Below the pieces are notes generated by a model. It was given only the letters and a program-made list of their open reading frames with translations. It ran no database searches and was not told where the DNA came from. Source: CAYLOC01 sp964385195 (GTDB taxonomy: Bacteria > Actinomycetota > Actinomycetes > Propionibacteriales > Nocardioidaceae). From it: a DNA stretch of 27,672 nucleotides. Shown one piece after another: positions 23,378 to 27,672 of the stretch (position 1 is the first letter of the stretch; the number at the start of each line of letters is the position of its first letter). The stretch covers positions 1 to 27,672 of the forward strand of contig CAYLOC010000012.1 of NCBI GenBank assembly GCA_964385195.1, in the 5' to 3' direction. The position numbers were made by a program, and so were the translations under genes.

Positions 23378-23446
23378 ACCGAACACCGCTGTCCCACCGT
23401 TTTCGGGGGTTTCTGACCGGATTTCGGTGGGTCGGGGGTGTTCGGT
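23378..23446 (+). terminator. Two-tier hairpin after otsA
   Basis: Outer stem ACCGAACACC (23378-23387) pairs perfectly with 23437-23446. Inside it CCCACCG (23393-23399) pairs with CGGTGGG (23425-23431). It starts 5 bases after the otsA stop. No T-run follows, so it is a probable but unusual terminator or 3'-end structure. Confidence 0.55.
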
Positions 23447-23519
23447 CGGGGGGTGGGGATGCGCGACACGCCCGCACGGGTACGCCGAGTGGCGGGCACG
23501 GGGCGCTAGCGTCCGAGAC

Positions 23520-23550
23520 GGGCTCTGCGCAGTATGAGGGTGCAGAGCCC
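23520..23550 (-). terminator. Hairpin downstream of YrhK-like gene
   Basis: GGGCTCTGC (23520-23528) pairs perfectly with GCAGAGCCC (23542-23550), 42 bases after the minus-strand YrhK-like stop codon. There is no T-run on the minus strand. It and the hairpin at 23378 are the only structures seen in the 218-bp gap at 23374-23591. Confidence 0.45.
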
Positions 23551-23591
23551 TAAAACATGCCCGGGTGGTACGTCGCGGCCGGTGTGGCCGG

Positions 23592-23867
23592 TCAGTAGTC
23601 GGTGACCGAGTCCAGCGTGTTGCCGTGCACCTTCTTGACGTGGATGTGGCGGGCGAGCCGGATCAACGGGCGGATGAGCAACTCGGTACTGCCGGCCACG
23701 AACAGCCACGTCCCGGCCGTCACCGTGGACTCGAAGAAGAACAACACGCTGCCGACGATGAACCACAGGCCCACCAGGATGTCGTTGACGATGCTGAGGA
23801 TCTCGTACCGCTTGCGCAGCACGATCTCGTCGTGGCCGATCCGGAGGGTGATGTTCTGCTCTGACAT
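23592..23867 (-). CDS. YrhK-domain membrane protein
   Basis: A 91-residue protein. Residues 5-25 (ITLRIGHDEIVLRKRYEILS) precede two hydrophobic segments: about 25-45 (IVNDILVGLWFIVGSVLFFF) and 50-65 (AGTWLFVAGSTELLIRP). RKRYE followed by a helix pair and FLxGS-like turns is the pattern of the YrhK family, whose function is unknown. A minus-strand TAGGGT lies nine bases before the ATG. It stands alone between otsA and ung. Confidence 0.75.
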   Translation of the reverse strand: MSEQNITLRIGHDEIVLRKRYEILSIVNDILVGLWFIVGSVLFFFESTVTAGTWLFVAGSTELLIRPLIRLARHIHVKKVHGNTLDSVTDY

Positions 23868-23975
23868 GGCGGCAACACCCTACGCCTCTCCTGACACGCC
23901 TGTCCCGACACGCCTGTCCCGACGCCCGAGGCCGCTCGGCTTGCCCCGGCGGTGCCGCTTCGACACAGTAGGAAG

Positions 23976-24650
23976 GTGACCCCCAAGCCGCTCACCGAGC
24001 TCGTCGCGCCGGACTGGGCCGAGGTGCTGGCACCGGTGCAGCCGACCGTGACCGCGCTGGGCGACTTCCTGCGCCAGGAGACCGCGCACGGTCGCCGGTT
24101 CCTGCCGTCCGGGGCCAACATCCTGCGCGCGTTCACCCGGCCCCTGGCCGACGTACGCGTGCTGATCGTGGGCCAGGACCCGTACCCGACGCCCGGGCAT
24201 CCGGTCGGCCTGTCCTTCGCCGTGGACCGAAGCGTCCGGCCGCTGCCGAAGAGCCTGGTCAACATCTACCGGGAGTTGCACGACGACCTCGGCGTACGAC
24301 CGCCCGAGCACGGCGACCTCTCCGCGTGGACCGACCACGGAGTGCTGCTGCTGAACCGGGTGCTGACCGTACGGGCCGGCTCCCCCGGCTCGCATCGCGG
24401 CAAGGGCTGGGAGAAGGTCACCGACTCCGCCATCGACGGGCTGGTACGTCGAGGGGGACCGCTGGTGGCAATCCTGTGGGGCCGCGACGCCCAGTCGCTG
24501 CGGCCCGCGCTGGGAGACATCCCGGTGATCGCCTCGCCGCACCCGTCGCCGCTGTCGGCGTCCCGCGGGTTCTTCGGGTCCAAACCGTTCAGCCGCACCA
24601 ACGCGCTCCTGGAGAAACAGGGCGCCGGCCCGATCGACTGGTCGCTCTGA
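23976..24650 (+). CDS. ung: Uracil-DNA glycosylase, family 1
   Basis: Removes uracil from DNA at the start of base excision repair. It has 224 residues with both catalytic motifs: GQDPYP with Asp68 (water-activating) and HPSPLSASRGFFGSKPFSRTN (reported here as the HPSPLS motif with His189). LLLNRVLTVRAGSPGSH is the uracil-recognition strand. GTG 23976 fits the usual family start (VTPKPLTELV); a GTG at 23952 would add 8 residues. Neither has a well-placed ribosome site. Slightly short at the N-terminus but complete. Confidence 0.95.
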   Translation: MTPKPLTELVAPDWAEVLAPVQPTVTALGDFLRQETAHGRRFLPSGANILRAFTRPLADVRVLIVGQDPYPTPGHPVGLSFAVDRSVRPLPKSLVNIYRELHDDLGVRPPEHGDLSAWTDHGVLLLNRVLTVRAGSPGSHRGKGWEKVTDSAIDGLVRRGGPLVAILWGRDAQSLRPALGDIPVIASPHPSPLSASRGFFGSKPFSRTNALLEKQGAGPIDWSL

Positions 24651-24684
24651 TCGACCGGTAGCGCCTGGTTCGCAACGGGCTCAC

Positions 24685-24924
24685 GACAAACGACGCTGGG
24701 TGACAAACGACGCTGGGTGACAAACGACGCTGGGTGACAAACGACGCTGGGTNNNNNNNNNNNNNNNNNNNNNNNNNNNNNNNNNNNNNNNNNNNNNNNN
24801 NNNNNNNNNNNNNNNNNNNNNNNNNNNNNNNNNNNNNNNNNNNNNNNNNNNNGGGTGACAAACGACGCTGGGTGACAAACGACGCTGGGTGACAAACGAC
24901 GCTGGGTGACAAACGACGCTGGGT
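24685..24924. repeat. 17-bp tandem repeat array, interrupted by assembly gap
   Basis: Unit GACAAACGACGCTGGGT. There are four exact head-to-tail copies at 24685-24752, then 100 N, then the last 4 bases of a unit and four more exact copies at 24857-24924. All visible copies are identical. The true copy number is unknown. There are no spacers, so it is not CRISPR. The array fills most of the 286-bp gap between ung and the DUF2269-like gene and ends 12 bases before that gene. Confidence 0.95.
24753..24852. other. Assembly gap of 100 N inside the tandem array
   Basis: A placeholder gap. The flanks share GGGT in matching phase, so the contigs would join without disturbing the 17-bp register; the assembler clearly failed in the repeat. 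Confidence 0.95.
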
Positions 24925-24936
24925 AGGGTGAACGGC

Positions 24937-25371
24937 ATGCATACCGCGATGGCGATCCTGCACGTGCTCTGCGCCGTGTTCCTCGTCGGCCCGATGGCAG
25001 TACTGCCGATGACGGGCATGCGGGCGCTGCGCTCCGGCGACACCAAGCGCGCCAGCGCGCTCGCCCGGTCGACGTTCCTGTTGAGCCTGTTGTCGATCCT
25101 GACCGTGATCTTCGGGTTCGGTGTCCTCGGGGCTTCCGACCCGCAGTACGGGCTGTCGATGTCCACGACCTGGATCTGGCTGTCGCTGCTGCTGTACGTC
25201 GTGGCGCTCGCGCTGAACCTGGGTGTGGTGGTGCCGTCGTTGCGGACCACGACGGTCCGCACCTCGTCGCAGGGCCAGCCGGCTCCGGGCTACCAGCGCG
25301 CCGCGATGGGGTCCGGCGTAGCGTCACTGCTCCTGCTCGGCGCGGTCCTGCTGATGGTCTGGAAGCCCTAG
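24937..25371 (+). CDS. DUF2269-like integral membrane protein
   Basis: A 144-residue protein with four hydrophobic segments (about 3-25, 45-68, 80-104, 122-142). The start HTAMAILHVLCAVFLVGPMAV, with His and Gly-Pro in the first helix, is typical of the DUF2269 group of small four-helix proteins; the function is unknown. ATG 24937 is preferred, with a weak AGGGTG upstream; GTG 24928 would add three residues. The tandem repeats lie directly in front of it and may be part of its leader or promoter region. Confidence 0.75.
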   Translation: MHTAMAILHVLCAVFLVGPMAVLPMTGMRALRSGDTKRASALARSTFLLSLLSILTVIFGFGVLGASDPQYGLSMSTTWIWLSLLLYVVALALNLGVVVPSLRTTTVRTSSQGQPAPGYQRAAMGSGVASLLLLGAVLLMVWKP

Positions 25372-25392
25372 CCCTCGCCGGCTCACCACTGC

Positions 25393-26268
25393 TCAGCCGC
25401 GGAACGGCAGCGTGGGGAGTCCCCGTACGCCGGGGCGGCACGCGAACAGCGACCCCGCGGCCGTCTCCTCCCCTTCCGGGATCCCGACATGGGAGGTGGT
25501 GATGTACAAGGTGGCGAGGTCGGGGCCGCCGAACGTGCATGCCGTGGGGCGCGACACCGACACCTCCACAACACCGTCAAGGCTTCCGGTAGGCGAGTAC
25601 CGGTGGACGGCACCGCCGTTCCACAGCGCCACCCAGACGAATCCCTCGGCGTCCACGCACAACCCGTCCGGGTTGCCTGCGACGTCCTCACCCAGTGTCA
25701 CCAGCGGACGCCGCCCGGTGGGCCCGCTCGCTGCGTCGTAGTCGAACACGTCGGTACGGCGGGTCGGCGTGTCGTTGTAGTAGGCCTGCGTGCCGTCGGG
25801 GCTGAAGCCGAACCCGTTGGAGATCGTGACGTGGTCCCAGACGCGCTCGACGTGTGCCTCCTGTACGCCCCCCGGCTCCGGCGCGAGGCGGTACATCACG
25901 CCCTGGCCGGGTGCCTCGTCGTAGGCCATCGTGCCGCAGTAGAACGACCCGTCCGGGGCGCACCCACCGTCGTTGAACCGGTGGTCGCCGTCGGGCCACA
26001 GGTCACCGAGCGGGGCGGCGTCGGAGAGGTCGTCCCGCGAGGCGAGGGCGAAGGCCCGCTCGGTGCCGATGACGGCGCCGCCTCCTACCCGGGGCCGCAG
26101 TGCTGCCGCGATCCGGCCCACGTGCACACGCGAGACCCCGCCGTCCTCCTGCAGCGACAGCACGTCGCCGGCCAGCAGGTCGACGTACTTCAGTCCGCCC
26201 CATGGCTCCCACCAGACGGGGCCTTCTCCGAGGTCGGCGTGGGGGTCGGTGACTTGTTCGGCGCGCAC
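25393..26268 (-). CDS. SMP-30/gluconolactonase-like protein
   Basis: A 291-residue six-bladed beta-propeller of the SMP-30/LRE family, which includes sugar lactonases. Seen: LGEGPVWWE near the N-terminus (metal-binding Glu), FNDGGCAPDGSFYCGTM (metal-site Asn and Asp), ISNGFGFSPDGTQAYYNDT, NPDGLCVDAEGFVWVALW (catalytic Asp region). These match the lactonase active-site pattern, so hydrolysis of an aldonolactone is likely; the substrate is unknown. GTG 26268 with AAGGTGG about 5 bases upstream gives normal family length. The open frame extending further upstream is antisense to the DUF445 gene and not coding. Confidence 0.9.
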   Translation of the reverse strand: MRAEQVTDPHADLGEGPVWWEPWGGLKYVDLLAGDVLSLQEDGGVSRVHVGRIAAALRPRVGGGAVIGTERAFALASRDDLSDAAPLGDLWPDGDHRFNDGGCAPDGSFYCGTMAYDEAPGQGVMYRLAPEPGGVQEAHVERVWDHVTISNGFGFSPDGTQAYYNDTPTRRTDVFDYDAASGPTGRRPLVTLGEDVAGNPDGLCVDAEGFVWVALWNGGAVHRYSPTGSLDGVVEVSVSRPTACTFGGPDLATLYITTSHVGIPEGEETAAGSLFACRPGVRGLPTLPFRG

Positions 26269-26301
26269 GGGCGCCACCTTAGTACTCGTAGGCTTGCCGC
26301 T

Positions 26302-27573
26302 GTGACTGCCAGCACTGCGATCGCCCCTCGCCCCCCGGCCGGACCCGGAAACGACGACGACCGGCGGCGCGGACTGCGCCGGATGCGGATGCTCGCCACC
26401 GGCCTGCTGGGGCTGGCCGCCGTCGTCTATGCCGTGACCCTCGGTCGAGGGGGCGGCTGGGGCTACGTGCATGCTGCCGCCGAGGCGTCGATGGTGGGTG
26501 CTATCGCCGACTGGTTCGCCGTCACCGCGTTGTTCCGGCATCCGCTGGGGATCCCGATCCCGCACACGGCCCTGATCCCGAACCGCAAGCTCGCCCTCGC
26601 CCAGAGCCTGCAGGCCTTCGTCACCGAGAACTTCTTGTCCGAGGAGGTCGTACGCGCCAAGGTCACCGACGCGCAGCCGGTCGGCCGGCTCGGGCGCTGG
26701 TTGTCCGAGCCCGCGAACGCCTACCGCGCCGTTGACGAGATCGCGACGGTGACGCGGATCGTGCTGGCCCGGATCGACGACGACGAGGTCGCGTCGCTGA
26801 TCGAGGACGAGATCCTCCCCCGGCTCGCCGAGGAGGAGTGGAGCCCCATCGCCGGACGGCTGCTGCACGACGTGGTCTCCGAAGGAGCGCACCACGGCCT
26901 GGTCGACCTGGTGTTCACCGAGCTGCATCGCTGGCTGGTGGACAACCCTGACCGGGTGGAACAGCTGTTGTCCAGCCGTGCGCCGTGGTGGACGCCGCAG
27001 TGGCTCGATGAGCAGGTGTCGATGCGGGTGTACGCCGAGGCGGTGCGGTGGGTGAAGGAGATCAAGGAGACCCCGGACCACCGGGTACGCCGCGCCCTGG
27101 ACGACATGCTTGAACAGCTGGCCACCGACCTCCAGTCCGACCCCGGGACGATGCAGCGGGCCGAACAGCTCAAACAGCGCGTGCTGGGGGGGCCGCAGGT
27201 GGTCACGGCGGCCACGTCGATGTGGCGCGCACTCAAGCACGCGCTTCTGGAGACCGTCGCCGACCCCGAGAGCCCGCTGCGTGCACGTGCGGTGCACCGG
27301 TTGCAAGAGCTCGGCACGACGCTGGCCTCGGACTCGCCGTTGCGGGCACGCGCCGATGTCTACGTCGCCGACGCGGCCGCGTTCCTCGTCAACCGGTACG
27401 GCGAGGAGCTCACCACGGTCATCACCGACACCGTGGCTCGTTGGGACGGCCGGGAAGCAGCACGCCGGATCGAGCTGCACGTGGGCCGCGACCTGCAGTT
27501 CATCCGGATCAACGGCACGCTGGTCGGCGCCCTCGTCGGGCTGGTGATCTACGCCTGCACCCAGCTCGTCTGA
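26302..27573 (+). CDS. DUF445 membrane protein
   Basis: A 423-residue protein. The N-terminal pair of helices (about 28-70, MLATGLLGLAAVVYAVTLG then AAAEASMVGAIADWFAVTALF) carries the family signature AIADWFAVTALFRHPLGIPIPHTALIP (positions about 65-91). A long helical cytoplasmic region and a C-terminal helix (LVGALVGLVIYAC) follow. The function of DUF445 is unknown. GTG 26302 is chosen: TAGGCT (26289-26294) ends 7 bases upstream with no ribosome site, another leaderless-type start. The 33-bp divergent gap to the SMP-30 gene must hold both promoters. Confidence 0.9.
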   Translation: MTASTAIAPRPPAGPGNDDDRRRGLRRMRMLATGLLGLAAVVYAVTLGRGGGWGYVHAAAEASMVGAIADWFAVTALFRHPLGIPIPHTALIPNRKLALAQSLQAFVTENFLSEEVVRAKVTDAQPVGRLGRWLSEPANAYRAVDEIATVTRIVLARIDDDEVASLIEDEILPRLAEEEWSPIAGRLLHDVVSEGAHHGLVDLVFTELHRWLVDNPDRVEQLLSSRAPWWTPQWLDEQVSMRVYAEAVRWVKEIKETPDHRVRRALDDMLEQLATDLQSDPGTMQRAEQLKQRVLGGPQVVTAATSMWRALKHALLETVADPESPLRARAVHRLQELGTTLASDSPLRARADVYVADAAAFLVNRYGEELTTVITDTVARWDGREAARRIELHVGRDLQFIRINGTLVGALVGLVIYACTQLV

Positions 27574-27576
27574 GCG

Positions 27577-27626
27577 ATTCGTCCGACTGGGGCAAGGGGA
27601 ACCGCGGCCACGGCAGTCGGACGAAT
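27577..27626 (+). terminator. Hairpin after DUF445 gene
   Basis: ATTCGTCCGACT (27577-27588) pairs perfectly with 27615-27626, a 12-bp stem with a 26-base loop, starting 3 bases after the stop codon. No T-run. The remaining bases to the window end show no gene. Confidence 0.55.
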
Positions 27627-27672
27627 GTGAGCAGGGATGCGCATGGCGCAACGCATAACGACCAGGACACAA

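Noticed and set aside
24685..24924. CRISPR array
   Set aside because: Repeats are 17 bp, head to tail with no spacers, and no cas genes are near.
26269..27672. Upstream extension of the SMP-30 open frame to the window end
   Set aside because: It is antisense to the DUF445 gene, and the SMP-30 family length fits the start at 26268 with a ribosome site.

Overview
The window is chromosomal DNA from a high-GC actinobacterium. The evidence is the GC-rich sequence with frequent GTG starts, groEL under tandem CIRCE boxes, a CysO-type sulfur carrier ending in Gly-Gly, DUF3263 and LytR_C genes side by side, OtsA/OtsB trehalose synthesis, and many TANNNT boxes placed 6-7 bases before a start codon, as in leaderless actinobacterial genes. 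Genus cannot be decided. Two runs of exactly 100 N show that this is a draft scaffold.

Left part (1-6.4 kb): a truncated groEL with two CIRCE operators over its promoter; a three-gene signalling operon (secreted acidic protein, histidine kinase, OmpR-type regulator); an AlaX-type alanyl-tRNA editing protein; a candidate small RNA with its own promoter and terminator; cysO; and thrC (threonine synthase) behind a SAM-I riboswitch. As I recall, groEL2, a MoaD-like gene, thrC and otsA/otsB are near neighbours in Streptomyces too, so this looks like conserved backbone.

Middle part (6.8-19.2 kb): a complete selenocysteine-formate module. It holds selD, fdhC (NrfD-type membrane subunit), fdhB (four 4Fe-4S clusters), and fdhA, whose catalytic selenocysteine is an in-frame UGA followed by a recognisable bacterial SECIS hairpin. 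A divergent GPR1/FUN34/YaaH-like membrane protein (candidate formate or acetate porter) and a large FUSC-family membrane protein follow, then tRNA-Sec (UCA anticodon), selA and selB. The window therefore encodes an enzyme that needs Sec together with tRNA-Sec, SelA, SelB and SelD. Only serylation by the housekeeping SerRS and the FDH maturation factors lie elsewhere.

The module is bracketed by two copies of a 54-bp near-perfect palindrome (6839-6892 and 19126-19179). Each copy lies between convergent genes and supplies the last codons and stop codon of the genes running into it. selD, selB and the yihY-like gene all end in the same residues, RVVRS-stop; the fourth gene has lost that stop by mutation and reads through. 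This combined terminator and stop-codon element, and its position at both ends of the sel-fdh module, is the most unusual structure here.

Right part (19.2-27.7 kb): otsB and a YihY/BrkB membrane protein in one operon, a DUF3263 - LytR_C pair, otsA, a YrhK-like protein, uracil-DNA glycosylase, a 17-bp tandem repeat array interrupted by an assembly gap, a DUF2269-like membrane protein, an SMP-30/gluconolactonase-like protein and a DUF445 membrane protein.
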